From: Nereocystis luetkeana
Lineage: Eukaryota; Sar; Phaeophyceae; Laminariales; Laminariaceae
DNA: 64,000 bases
NCBI GenBank assembly: GCA_031213475.1
Contig: JARUPZ010000034.1
Coordinates: forward strand, 1,694,501 to 1,758,500
Direction: 5' to 3'
Below the pieces are notes generated by a model, which saw only the letters and a program-made list of their open reading frames with translations, did not search any database and was not told the origin of the DNA. This document shows, one piece after another, positions 9,046 to 20,196 of this stretch. The stretch's first letter is position 1. Each line of letters starts with the position of its first letter. Made by a program: the position numbers and the translations under genes.

Positions 9046-11010
9046 ATGGAGAGCTACGAACAAACATGCTCGACGTTTCTGAAAATAAATGCTAAATCAA
9101 AGCTTGCCACGGACGGCGACGTACGAGGCGAGATGTACCATATCAGTGTGGGACGCCCCCCCCCGAGAATACGTGTACATACACTGATTTATCTGTTTTT
9201 CGTTTTTGTGCTAACGCTAGAGGTGTGGTAGGATGGGCGGGTCAACTTAAGTCGCGAGCAAGAGAGACTGTGGGTGCCAGTGGCGACACAAGTGTGCCCG
9301 GCGCTATAACGCCGCCGGAGGATTACGGGAAGCCCGTGTGCTCCGCGCTTGGGTGGGACGAGTCCGTAGAAGTCCCCACCTGGTGGCAGGAGAGGGTGCT
9401 GAGATGTTTTGTCTTACTGGGCACCCCAGCTTGTCTTGCTTGGCCCGCGCACAGTCCATCACCTGGCGATGCCCGCGTCGTACAGCAGGGCCTTGAGGCA
9501 GTCCTGAAGCAGGCGTGTTCGCGGGGCGGGGAGGGGGGGGGGGGGGTGCAGGCGTGAATGCGCGGGCGTTTGGGGGAGGGTTAAGCGGTTCACGTACGCT
9601 CAATATTGTGGTGCTCGTGTGTGAGCGGTGCTCAAGTGCGTTAGGCCTGGCAATATGGCTGTAATCCGTCGATTCTTCTTGGTTTTCGACTTATTTTTTC
9701 ATTTTTGTTTTCCCTTGCTTAGTCTACAACTACTATTACTCGTTGATTAAACTTGCTTACCATTTCGAAAAAAAGGACCTCGAGAGCGGGGCGCCACGTA
9801 CTTTTTTTTAGTCGCCTTCCTCTTTTAAGGTGGCGGTGGCGCTCGGTCGGGGTGAGGGGCACGGGGGGGGGGGGGGGGACGGGGGTTGCGATACCGTAGA
9901 GCTTTGGCTCTCTACCTCTATTGTAGGTTTTTGTATGTGTTTTAGGCGTTCGTATCATCTCTCCTTGGAGCTTTTTTTTTCTCTTCTTCTTTTTTTTTTT
10001 CTTTTTCTTGGTGTGTTCTTGTGCCACTGCTGTGTACTGTCTGCTCTGTCGTAGGGAGCATTAGCTTGAGGCCCCCTGACAAGCGCAACAGTAGTAGTGT
10101 GACAAAAGCAACAATAGTGTACCGCCGGGCGGGGAAGGGGAGGAGGGGGACGGGGGGGGGGGGGGGGAGTGGCTTCGCACGGAAGGAGGGTCGTTGAGCC
10201 TTGTGCCAGCCAACCTTGGGGAGAATGTAGCCCCCCTAGAATGTACCTGTGACGACGATCTGTTGCGTTGGGGAAGTGTTGATTGCCTCCGAAGCTTTGC
10301 AGTTCGTCCAGGCCTTTGACTTTTTTTTTTGTGAGTTCATCCGGTTGTGTCTTTGCGTGGGTAGAGCTACCAGTAAGTAGGTTACATAGTTTGCGTTCGT
10401 CTGTACGTTGCGTTTTTTTTTTCTTGGTTTTTCAACTTGGCGGCCATATATACCCACTCAGGCCGTTTTGTTGTTGGTGTCGTGCGAACTAGGGAGGGGG
10501 GGGGAGGGCGATAAGTTGTCCCCTCCCAGTCAACCTGGAAAAAATGCTAGCCTCGCTGGATGCTGCTGATGCTGCTACTTTTCCGTTCTCCCCTTCGGTG
10601 TCGATTGTAACTTCGTGATTAGTAACATATAAAATATGCGGTAAAGCAAAGAATGCCGGGGTACGGGTACGAGTAGGTCCTTCGCTTCATGTGTACTCCC
10701 CGGAGAGGCGTTTTTGTCTTGTGGGGATCGTGGAAGGATGATAATGCATGTCAGGGTACCAGACAGGGAGGGAGGGAGGGAGGGAGGGAGGGTAGGGGTA
10801 TATGCGTAAGTATATCATGGTCTACCTGAAAACATTTGTAACATTACATGGCGGGAACTATGCTGGTCAGCCCAGAGAAGTGGACCACAATAAAAGATGA
10901 CGTTTTGATGCTGGTGTGTGTGTCCCATGCGACAGGCCGCTTCTTTATCGCCGCCTTCGCTGTGCTTACTCCTTGATTTCATTACTACACACGTAAATAT
11001 TGATACTATC
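9046..11010. other. Region without a recognisable gene
   Basis: It holds long G tracts (about 9531-9546, 9863-9878, 10151-10167), a GGGA tandem run at 10769-10792 and T-rich stretches. A 110-codon open frame at 9225-9557 resembles no family I know and has no splice or start support. Confidence 0.4.
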
Positions 11011-11242
11011 CATACTGCTGTACCTGGTATGTAGCACCTGGAACGCCGTACGAGCAGCAGCAGGGATATTGGTAGTAGTAGTAGTATTGATAGTATTAAA
11101 TAGTACCTTGTAGTAGCAATGCACTTCCTCGACTACTGCTATTAATAGTACTATTAATAAAACCATCACGTGCAGCGCAGCACACAGCTGGAGACGATGC
11201 TTGTTTTCTCGATGCTTTTTGATGTACAACAATAAATACTAA

Positions 11243-11366
11243 TATCACGGGGGACCATCATAGTAGATACGACCAAAATGTTGTTCGTAAAAATAGGGAA
11301 ATACTCGTGTATACCTGGTAGGTTTTTGTTTGTACCGTAGGCCCTATTTGCAGGTCCCCCCTAATA
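11243..11366 (+). mobile_element. MITE family A, copy 3, carrying a TACCTGGTA insertion
   Basis: Diverged copy with ATCACGGGGGACCATCATAG at the left and GGTCCCCCCTAAT at the right. Where relatives read AAATATATAGGTTTTT, this copy has extra CTCGTGTA and CCTGGTA segments, each bounded by TA. Confidence 0.8.
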
Positions 11367-11369
11367 GTA

Positions 11370-12478
11370 AATACTATAGCTGTACTATTATACGTACCAG
11401 GTAGTAGTTTTACTCTGTGTTTTGTACCAGGTAGTACTGACGGAGTGCGCGTACGCTTTTGGTCAGGTGTCATGAACCAATCGGGGATTTCGTTGACGCA
11501 AACAGACAGGTACCCAGAAATACGCGAAACTTACAGTAGTTTATTGTAGTCTATACGCGCTTACAACAGACAGCAGTCTACATACATACACGGCTGCAAC
11601 ATTAAAGCAATTTGAAGATTTTTGCCGAGATGTTTGCGGGTGTCGACATTCGGCGGTCCTTTTTGTGACGCAGCAAAAAAAGTTTAAAGTTCGCTTTGCT
11701 GCATGAGCGGAGGAAAAACCCTTCCTTCCTTCCGCTTCTCGGAATGACGGCAAGTCGGTGGCTTGTGGAGCCTCGTCAATCTCTCCACAGCGCTGCTACT
11801 GTACATTGTATGCGCTGGAAATAAAAACACCACCAGTGGTCCGTACACACATACATGAACATGTATTCTTCACTCAGTCGTAGTATTAATAGTAATAATA
11901 GTACCAATAGTATTTTTTGTATTTCCCCCCCCGGCTAACTCATCGTGCTCGTTCCATTCCGACTCGAATCGCACCTTGTGCGTACGGCAGCATTTTTTTT
12001 TAACGCCCCTCTATTACATTCGACAAGCCGGCGTACCTCTCTATAATATGCAACAAAAACGAACCGTGTTTCTGCAACACTCAGCACTATGTGACAGACT
12101 CAAAAATATTTTATTTCGGCGGGCCCACGCTCAAAATCTCTTTTCATGGACTAGCTAGCTAAATGCACGTCAGCTTGTGGCAGGCAGCAACGCGTGTCTT
12201 AATGTTGGCATAAAAAAACGGTGTTATGTCTCGATATTACGTCGTACAAAAAGTCGAGCCACATGCTTAGGGGGGTAGCTTGATCCCTCGTGCCTGGTAT
12301 ATATATATATATTATTACGTAGAGTGTCTGAATTACCCCCCCCCCCCTTTCGTACGAGTATCATAGTGTTCGAAATATTTTCGAAATGAAATATTAAATG
12401 CTGCCGTGTGCTCTGTATGCGCAGGCGGGTGCACTCACAAAATAAAACGCCGCCTTTTCCCCTCGGCTTTCTAACCCT
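11370..12478. other. AT-rich non-coding stretch
   Basis: Contains two TACCAGGTA motifs (11395, 11425), AGTA/ATTAATAGT motifs and a (TA)n run near 12298. No gene recognised. Confidence 0.4.
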
Positions 12479-12569
12479 TTTAGGACTGCAGTGTCGTTTT
12501 GGGGGCAAACCAATCAAATTTCAAGTGATTAGCCCCTAATTGTCCCCATAACGACACTGCAATCCTAAA
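12479..12569 (+). mobile_element. MITE family B, copy 2
   Basis: Clear inverted ends: TTTAGGACTGCAGTGTCGTT at the left and AACGACACTGCAATCCTAAA at the right, with AATCAAATTTCAAGTGATTA in the middle. Confidence 0.85.
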
Positions 12570-12754
12570 CGTGCTAAGCCAGAAAAAAGTAGAGAGCTCT
12601 TCGTGCGTACCATGTGTACGTAACGTACGAATAATAGTGCCGATTAGTAAGGAGATTGTTTCTGGGTGCAGATATACGCACATACTGATTATACACTGCA
12701 TTGGTAGCAGTGCGCTGCTGTCTATACTGCTGTGCTTATTTATACTGCATGCGT

Positions 12755-12925
12755 AACAACGTACCTCGTACGTAGTATCTCTCTCTGTGGCGTAATTTTG
12801 TGGTCACGGAACGTGCATCTCTTCTAGGATTGAAGACTCTCGGCACGGACGCTGGTTGTTTGTGCTGGATGTATGTCGACGGGTAGAAATAACGATGTAA
12901 TGTGAAGAACACACACACGGGGCAA
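12755..12925 (+). repeat. Dispersed repeat, pair with 60895-61065
   Basis: Shares TAGTATCTCT, CTGTGGCGTA, TGCATCTCTTCTAGGATTGA, CGGCACGGAC, GTCGACGGGTAGAAA and GTGAAGAACACACACAC with 60895-61065. A more decayed copy may lie at 61330-61450. Confidence 0.75.
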
Positions 12926-13052
12926 ATATATATTGAAGGGCGGGACAAGGTCCAGTGACAATAAAAACCGACATTCTTGAGATAGATGGGGAAGGAGGGG
13001 GAGAGCCGAGAGAACAGACAGGGAGGTACGACACAGCATATACATATACATA

Positions 13053-13054
<2 letters not shown>

Positions 13055-13084
<30 letters not shown>
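13055..13084. repeat. (TA)n microsatellite
   Basis: Alternating TA tract with one interruption. Confidence 0.85.
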
Positions 13085-13087
<3 letters not shown>

Positions 13088-13299
13088 GGTTTTGCTAGTT
13101 TTTGGTTGTTGTCAACATCGACTCATGACATGCCGCCTTAGCCTTTTTTGGTGGTCTGGCGCTTCTTCTCTGACTTCATCGTGTTTTTGGTTGTGGACAC
13201 TCATCACGCTATATATATATATGCACGTTGTCAGATGACAGACGAAATAATGGTATTATAATAACGATAATAACAATAATGATGAGCGTCACATTTAAT

Positions 13300-13417
13300 A
13301 TTATCAGATCTGATTTGTCGTAGGATACTACTGCCGCGCTTTATTTGTGGAGAGTTCTTTACTTACTTTCTGTTAGTCGTTTATTAGAACAACACTACAC
13401 ATTGTCGGATGGCAAGC

Positions 13418-13450
<33 letters not shown>
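13300..13450 (+). repeat. Retroelement 3' tail with (TAA)n end
   Basis: Homologous to 2565-2705. It ends in ACACATTGTCGGATGGCAAG followed by about a dozen ATA units. The same CATTGTCGGATGGCAA string occurs at about 17489, 27142 and, reversed, at about 15759. Confidence 0.65.
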
Positions 13451-13451
<1 letters not shown>

Positions 13452-15338
13452 TGATAATTATAATGATAGGTTTCACACCGGACACGGTGAGAGTAGTGCC
13501 CTTTCTCCAGCACGAGCTGTGCGAAATAGGCATTGACATTAACCCCAGAAAGACGGTTGCCTTGCCTCCCAAAGGGCATATGCCTACTGCGTCGGAAGAG
13601 ATAGAACTTCTGAGGGGCATCGGTGTTCGCATTGCGGAAGGGGGTGGGGTAAAGGTGGTCGGCGTGCCCATAGGCACTGATGCATTCGCGGTGAACAGCG
13701 CCGTGGAGATAGTCCGAGATGGGGGAGCAGAGCAACTTGCGCGCATCCTGCCGCATATGCCGGACAAACAGTCGGCGAACCTCATCGCCACCAGTTCAAT
13801 GGTGCAGCGGACCTCCTACATTGAGCGGGTAATGGACCCGGAGCTGTCATTACCCGCGTGTCAGCGGGCAGACACTACTAGCGCAATGTGGATGCTCGAG
13901 CGCCTTCTCGAGCTTCCAGGGACAGCGGACGAATTGCCGTTCTTTGCGGACGGATGCCCGGCGAACCGGTTGACGCTACAGCCGCCACCAGAAAGCGCAG
14001 GCGAGCCTCTCCACAGGGGCCGGGGGGTTTGGACTGTCGTCGGCTGAATCAAGGAGAATGTCAGCGTCCATCGGGAGCTTAGTGGCGACGGTGCCAGAGG
14101 TCCTCGCCGACCTCTCCGGTCCATTAGGGGAAAAAGTCCGAAGGGAGTTGCCCAATTCGGACCTCGTTCGCCGCATATGGAGCAGCGTCAGGGACCTTCG
14201 CGATATCCATGGGGTATCGGAGGAGGCAATGGCAAACGTAATCCCGGAAAGTTGGCGGAACAGGGCGTTCCGCGCAAGCGAGGAAGGAGGGGCAGAACAG
14301 TAGGATATGGAGGTACTGCCGGCGCATGACGCCCAAACGATTAGCTCCCACAAGGCGCAATACAAGCTGGGGCAGCAGATCAACCGGGTACGGTACCAAC
14401 GGTACGTTGCTTCTCTGGACCAGCTCCCCGAGGTAGCAGGCCCGTCGGATCGGGACGACGTGTTCGGGGGGACGAAAACCAGAGGTCTTGCCAAGGCTCG
14501 GCAACGGAGCCTATCGGGACCAGGCGCAGTCGCCTGTTTGCGTGCAAGGCCCGTGGACATGGCACGTATCATACCGGCTTCTGAGTTCGTGTCTATGGGA
14601 CGGCGCTTCCTGGGAATGGAGGAGCCCATAGCGGCGAGGTGCCCCTGCTGCGAAGCGACGGATGTCACCACACGTCACGCGCGTACATGTCACCGAGCAG
14701 GCGCACAGGTTAACCAGCATCAGCCGCTAGTCCACGCGCTGTCTCGCACCTTTAAGCGGTTGTCCATCCGCCACCAAATGGAAAGAGGAGCACCCTTCAA
14801 CGCCGACAGAAACCTCCGCATGGATATAGTGATAGAGAGGGGAGGCCTCCGAGACGTTACGTCGTCAGAGTACCGCAACAAGGCGATACTCCTCGACGTC
14901 ACGCATGCAGACCCCCAAGCGAGGGTCCACATGCGGGCTGGCAGCGCTGATCGAGACGGATCAGCCGCTTCCACTTCTGACGCGTGAAAGCGCAACCCCT
15001 ACGCTCGTGCAGGACAAGTGTCCTTCGACGAGCGCAGCCATAAACTTGTCACCCTCGCGGTGGAAAGCTTTGGACGCCTCGGGAAGGAAGATAGCGATTT
15101 CATCGACCAGCTGGCGGCGAGCATCGTTGGAGGAACGGACGGGGGGACTTTAGCAAGAAAAGGGGTTTGTAAGGAGCACCTTTTCCAGGCCATATCGGTG
15201 ACTACCCAGGTCGCGATCTCGCGCAGAGCGCACCGATATAAGCTCGCCCTGCGAGACCGCCAGGCCGCCAGGGGGAGAAGGGAGGAGGAGGGAGGACTAC
15301 TTCCCATGGCGTGGGGGTGGAATGTAGATGCGGAGTAG
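13451..15338 (+). pseudogene. Reverse transcriptase C-terminal part with CCHC and nuclease-like region, decayed retroelement
   Basis: The coding remnant runs through 13463-14047 (one frame) and then 14058-15338 (another frame). The first block has the RT connection region (NPRKTVALPPK, LLRGIGVRI, KVVGVPIGTDAF). The second block has a Cys/His cluster (CPCCEATDVTTRHARTC, about 14641), then RNLRMDIVIERGG and KAILLDVTHADP, which look like a PD-(D/E)XK-type nuclease core. It ends with SFDERSHKLVTLAVESFGRL. Inactivating changes are a frame shift near 14048, TAG at 14301 and TGA at 14985; the TGA replaces an Arg codon in the second copy (16698). The RT active site is missing, so this is a 5'-truncated, dead copy. 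It starts directly in an (ATA)n tail of another element. Confidence 0.7.
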
Positions 15339-15540
15339 GAAGCGTGGCGTATATACATAGTAGTAGGTAAAATATCTCGGTAAATGATGGGGGTGCAAGT
15401 GAGTACACGCAGGGAAGGAGAATTGGTTCGATGAAGTTAGTGGTATTCGATGAATTATGTCAGCTTTTTCATTTTGAATGAATAACGCCCTGCACATTGC
15501 CAGAAGGCAAATAATAATTCAAAAAATAACTAAATTATAA
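15339..15540 (+). other. 3' end region of the decayed retroelement
   Basis: Non-coding. It ends in CACATTGCCAGAAGGCAAAT followed by an A/T-rich tail, the same ending type as other copies of this retroelement group. Confidence 0.45.
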
Positions 15541-16690
15541 TGATGATCATTTTTTATCATTCCCACTCTTCTTATAGTATAATATTAATAATAGGGGGCT
15601 ATATGAAAGAGTCTGGTGCATCATCACTACTACTAGCAGCACGCAAAGGTTTAATAACTTGCATTAACTTCAAGACGAATAGTGATTCGCTTTCAATTTC
15701 CAATCCTCTGAGTGGCACAGACATTTATGTTCTGTCTCCAATTATTATTGTTAGGCTTGCCATCCGACAATGTGCAGCATGAATGAGCTTTCACGATGAT
15801 CAATCAAAACATTCCTGAAAGAAGAAATCTCCGTATACGAAGGAAACCTTTACGCCGACTCTATCTACCAATCGTCTGTCGATCACTCTGTTATCGCGTC
15901 GTATATTTCGTCTCCCCGATTTCAGAAAATAGGTATTTATACCTGCTCTAAATTACTTCTGGCAAGCCGTACCTACTGACCCACCCACCACCGCCTACTG
16001 ATCCACCACCGCCTGGCCTCTACATGACGCTATGATAACTTGCTTCGTAAAAGGAGTGTTTCTTTCCGTACGTAGGGACGGGCAGGCTTCCGGCTTCCAT
16101 CGTCGCTCGGAACCGGAGCCGCGAACCGTGGGCTTTTCTTAGAGGCGAGGGGAGACATTCTGCGATATATATATATTATACAGACATATCGGCAGACGTG
16201 CTTTCCCGTATGCACTACCGCCGTATGGACCAGGCAAACCACAACCTACTTATTGATGGCTGTTGGGGGGTGGGGCGTCCTGCTCTCACCGTGCTTACTG
16301 GTATACCACTCTGTCCCGTGATATAGTAACAACCGTATTTAATAATGAGGCGCGTGAGCGCGAAGCGCGAGCCTTTTGTTCTTGGTTTTCCAGGGGGGAA
16401 AAAACAGATGTTCAGTCTGAGCCAAACCCCGCCTGCCGGGGTGCCGTCTGTGCCGGTGCCGACTGGTCTCTCTCTACACTCGCACCAGCTCCAACTAACT
16501 GCGACTTCGCAAAAAAAAAGACAAGCAAACTGAGAACAGCGCTCGAATGCACTTCCTCGAGGGCAATAGCAATAGCTAAGATGAAATGATGTTGGGAATG
16601 GAAATTGGAAATCGGCCGGCAGAGAAGAAGCGCATGAGGAATACTGCTGATTTACGGAAGGATATTCGGTTTATATTGGAATGGCATCTA
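15541..16690. other. Non-coding stretch between two retroelement fragments
   Basis: A reverse-oriented tail of the CATTGTCGGATGGCAA type lies at about 15755-15830 (GCTTGCCATCCGACAATGTG). An ACCACTCTGTCCCG motif at 16303 also forms the end of the small palindromic element at 43299. No gene recognised. Confidence 0.45.
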
Positions 16691-17315
16691 CGCTATATTG
16701 TTGGAAGGCAAGCACAACAATAGTAAGCAGCTGAGAATCTCACACCAAGTAGAGAGCGGGGAACCGTTCACTGCAGACCGGAACCTGCGGATGGGCATCG
16801 TTGTAAGGAGAGGAGGTCTTCGGAACGCTCCTAACACGAAATACAGGGAAAAAAAGTCCATCCTGCTGGGCGTCACCCATGCAGATCCGCAAACGAAGGT
16901 CAACCTGCGAGGAGGTAGTGCCGATCACGATGGATCAGCTGCCTCTACCTCCGAGGCGCGCAAGCGCCAACACTACGCGCGTCCGGGACATGTGTCCTTC
17001 GACGAGCGGAGCCACAAACTAGCCACGTTAGCGGTGGAAAGCTTTGGGCGCCTCGGGGTAGAGGGCAGCAACTTCATCGACCAGGTGGCACCTAGCGTCG
17101 TGGGGGGGAGGGATGGTGGGTCGATGGCAAGGAAGGGGGTGGTGAAGGAACGCCTGCTCCAAATCGTCTCGGTGACCACCCAGGTCGCCATTTCGAGGAG
17201 GGTGTTACGGTTCAAGCTCCAGCTTAGGGACCGCCAGGAAAGAAGAAGGAACAGGGGGGACGACGACGACAGACCCACACCGAAGGCGTGGGGATGGAGC
17301 TTGGATGCAGTTTAG
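16691..17315 (+). pseudogene. Second retroelement C-terminal fragment (nuclease-like region), open frame
   Basis: An open frame of 205 codons aligns with the end of the 13.4-kb copy: RNLRMGIVVRRGGLR, LLGVTHADPQTKV, KRQHYARPGHVSFDERSHK, SVTTQVAISRR and a WGWSLDAV end versus WGWNVDAE. The 5' part is missing: homology starts abruptly after a ATTGTTGGAAGGCAAGCACA stretch, itself like the tail of another copy. The frame has no stop, so this copy is younger or less damaged. It cannot encode a functional element because the RT is absent. Confidence 0.7.
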
Positions 17316-17454
17316 GATTTAAGAATAGAACGTATTGAGAAGGAAGGAGCAAGGGCAGCAAATAGAGGAGTAGACAAGCCGAACGTTGGCACAGAAAGGA
17401 GGTAGACTTGGTGCGTGGGTTTTCTTTCGTTTCCGAGGTTTCCTTCTTTCGGGG

Positions 17455-17570
17455 AAGTTATGAGTGGTCAATGTTGAAGATCATGCTGCACATTGTCGGA
17501 CGGCAAAAGAGAATTAATAATAACAAAAACAATAATAACACTAATGAATATAAAAATAATAACAGATTAG
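17455..17570 (+). repeat. Retroelement 3' tail, A-rich end
   Basis: AGTGGTCAATGTTGAAGATC and CTGCACATTGTCGGACGGCA, followed by AATAATAACAAAAACAATAA. The same arrangement occurs at 26880-26945 and reversed at about 15755-15830, which defines a shared 3' end. Confidence 0.65.
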
Positions 17571-17744
17571 ATGTGGGTGTATGTACGAACGCTGTTTTGT
17601 GGAGATTCGCATATTGAATGAATTTGCCCCGAAAGGATATCGGCCGCGCGCACTGTGTCAATCAACCTTGCACACCTCTGGCTGATGGCAATCGAGTCCA
17701 ACTCCTCCATGATCTGCAACAGCAGCATGGTAGTATAGATACTT

Positions 17745-17998
17745 CAGGGAAGATAGATAGATGGATATGTCCCCGATCTGTGTGATCTGTATGATCTGTA
17801 TGCTCTGTATGACCTGTGTGATCTAGCTCATGCTGCCGAATGGGGGCCGTGTAACCTGCATGTATATTATCTATAGGACACGTTTCCTGTGGGTATAGGA
17901 TCTGTACTACACAGATCCTGCTGCACAACATACCAGAACGGCATATTATAATCTATCGCAGATGATGTAGACAGATAAGATACATCATGATCTGTGCG
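17745..17998 (+). repeat. GATC-rich dispersed repeat, copy 1
   Basis: Blocks in order: GATCTGTGTGATCTG, GTGTGATCTAGCTCATGCTGCC, GGGGGCCGTGTAACCTGCAT, ACACGTTTCCTG, GGATCTGTACTACACAGATCC-type hairpin, CTGCACAAC. Related copies lie at 35531, 47126, 47525 and 49715. Edges are flanked by GATAGAT/GATCAT tracts. Confidence 0.7.
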
Positions 17999-17999
17999 A

Positions 18000-19045
18000 A
18001 GCGTGCAGCCCTGCGGGCGCTCTCACCCTACCCCTTTGGTGACTTCATTGAACTGGTTACCGCTTAGTGGCAATAATACAAGGACCGCTTTGTCTTCATG
18101 CTGATGATGTCTAAAATATTCTTATATTTTCGTCAAGAGTGTTATACTACAGTAGTAGGGTACACTTCTTCAGCTGAGGAGCCCCGTCAATCTGAATACA
18201 ATTCGGCCAAAATGTGCTCGTACTCTCGTACGCACACGAGCTGGTTCAAGATAAAAGGCGGAAATTCTCTCCCCCGCGGATGCCGGCAGCTGCATCTACT
18301 CGAATGGAACGTGTTTGGTATCAGGTATCATACTGGCCGCCGTGAACAGCGGAAGAGGGTGACGTGGCCGTTTTTTTAGTCGAGGTCCTGCTGTAGGGCT
18401 GGAGCTGGTGGCCAAAATATGTCCCCACCCACCACGGGCCTTAAACAAGCAGCCGTTTCCATGAGGCGATAAACTATCTTATTTTTGTTTTTTTCCCGGT
18501 TCCAGGTACGAACTCCAAAGCAGAGAAGGGTTGCATCGTCACTTCTTCGAGAAAATGGTTGACACGGACGATGCACGAGACGAATACAACTAACCCTGAG
18601 CCAATCAGAACAACCTTAGCAACCCTGACCCCTATACGCCCATCATACCTAATCTCGATTTGAACTAACCCTATGAAACCCTAGACACGTCATGCAGCAG
18701 CCGTCTCTCCGTCGAGCTATCCCGACTCTCCAGTAAACGTGGCATCGGACCACGTCGGCCATGTCCTCGCTGTCGTGTCCGTCACCCACTCCGATCGGCA
18801 CCCCCCCTTGCTCGCCGAGGGAAAGGACCTTGTCTTGTTGCTGGTATGGTAATAATGGGTGGCTCCTCTTACACGACCAAACTCAAGATACACGGCGGCC
18901 CCGTTGCCGCGTAGGCCGGCTGTGTCGCCCGCTGGGATACGGGCTCGCCGCAGACCTTATATACACCCACGCGCTAGAAGGCACGAAACGCGTGAGTGCT
19001 GCCTCTGCCATACGCGAACGTTACACCCTACCCCCGTCGTGATCG
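18000..19045. other. Region without a supported gene; possible decayed coding fragment
   Basis: CCCTGA/CCCTATG-type repeats lie near 18590-18690. Around 18735-18985 several frames look protein-like in pieces (for example VASDHVGHVLAVVSVTHSD, then GCVARWDTGSPQT), but stops and frame changes break them. This may be a gene relic of unknown family. Confidence 0.3.
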
Positions 19046-19048
19046 ACG

Positions 19049-19275
19049 GGGGAGGGGGGAGGAGGGGTACTCGATAGGAGAGATGTACTCGATTTCATGG
19101 TCGTAGTCGTATGACCATAGACCCTCGCATCCCTACAATGCCGGGACGGAGCATATCGGGTTTTCACCGCCCAGGCAGACATTGCTTGCACCAAGCGCGA
19201 AGCGCCGTGAGGTGTCTGGCGAGTCGCATGAAGGGTGAGCTGCATCCCACTAAGAACCGCTTTTGAGGCAGACTG
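19049..19275 (+). repeat. G-tract-bounded dispersed repeat, copy 4
   Basis: Begins in a G-rich run (about 19049-19067), contains TACTCGATAGGAGAGATGTA, GGGACGGAGCATATCGGG and AAGCGCCGTGAGGTGTC, and ends at a G run (about 19275-19284). Confidence 0.8.
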
Positions 19276-19400
19276 GGGGGGGGGAAGGGTACTCCGTATC
19301 ATGCATGACCGTAGTCGTACGACCATAGACCCTCGCATCCCCACGGAGACGGAGCACGTCGGGTTTTCACCGACCAGGCAGGCATCGCTTGGGGGGGGGT
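19276..19400 (+). repeat. G-tract-bounded dispersed repeat, copy 5 (3' truncated)
   Basis: Immediately follows copy 4 and shares its boundary G run. It carries CATGACCGTAGTCGTACGAC and CCAGGCAGGCATCGCTT, then ends at another G run (19390-19399). Confidence 0.75.
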
Positions 19401-19794
19401 TGGTAAGTTCCCGCCTCTCGAAAACTCCGCTGCAGTACGCTTAACAAAGCGTACAGCTCTTCCACGCGACGACCAACCGGCCGCATCAGTCACTCGCTGC
19501 GTGGGCACACGGCGTCCCATCTGAAGCTAGGCAGCACGACGGGCTACTCGGACACGCGGCAGCTGGATGCGGTCTCACTATCGCTCCCACCGTACGCTGC
19601 CTCCCTCCCCGGTACATAATCGTGTTTTGGGCGAGCGCACGACGTGTCGCCTCCGTGAATATATGGCGCTGCTGTACGAGTACGTACAGCGTTTGCTCCT
19701 GTTCCCTCGGCCCGTCCCGGAAAAGTGCCATCTATCTGCTGCTCTATGCGGGTGACACCGGTGTGTCACACAATATCGCGACCATTGACTCGTC

Positions 19795-20160
19795 TGTTCG
19801 ATATAGCTTGTCTCAACGAACAGCCTAACAATAATTATTACATACGTTGTGTTACGGAGGTAAAGTTACAGGGATCGTCTCGTGGTATCACTCACGAGCA
19901 GTCCCACGGGTATGTACCAGTAGGCACTATGCGAGGAGGTTTAGGTATTCGACTGCGAGCGGTTGTTACTTGGCTGTGGAGAGTTGACCCACATGACCCA
20001 CTCCACCTTTCCCCCTGCGTTCGTCTACCCCTTTCCGGGCCGACATATTAAATACATCTTAAACTATCTTCTACACACTGCGTGTTGCAGTGCCTCGCTC
20101 ACAGCCTAGTGTGACTGTTGGGAGCTTATCCATTCATCGCATATCAGCGCTAATTGAACA
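19795..20160 (+). repeat. 5' LTR of the copia element
   Basis: About 366 bp, TG...CA ends with TGTTC/GAACA inverted termini. Matches 25120-25489 throughout. Confidence 0.95.
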
Positions 20161-20196
20161 CGTTAACGACTTATTGTTCGAGCAAGCAGCCTGATC

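Noticed and set aside
9225..9557. 110-codon plus-strand frame
   Set aside because: Overlaps an equally long minus-strand frame, no recognisable motif, ends in a G tract.
18590..18690. AACCCTGA/AACCCTATGA/AACCCTAG strings considered as interstitial telomere repeats
   Set aside because: The units are irregular and scattered, without a tandem run of TTAGGG or TTTAGGG.
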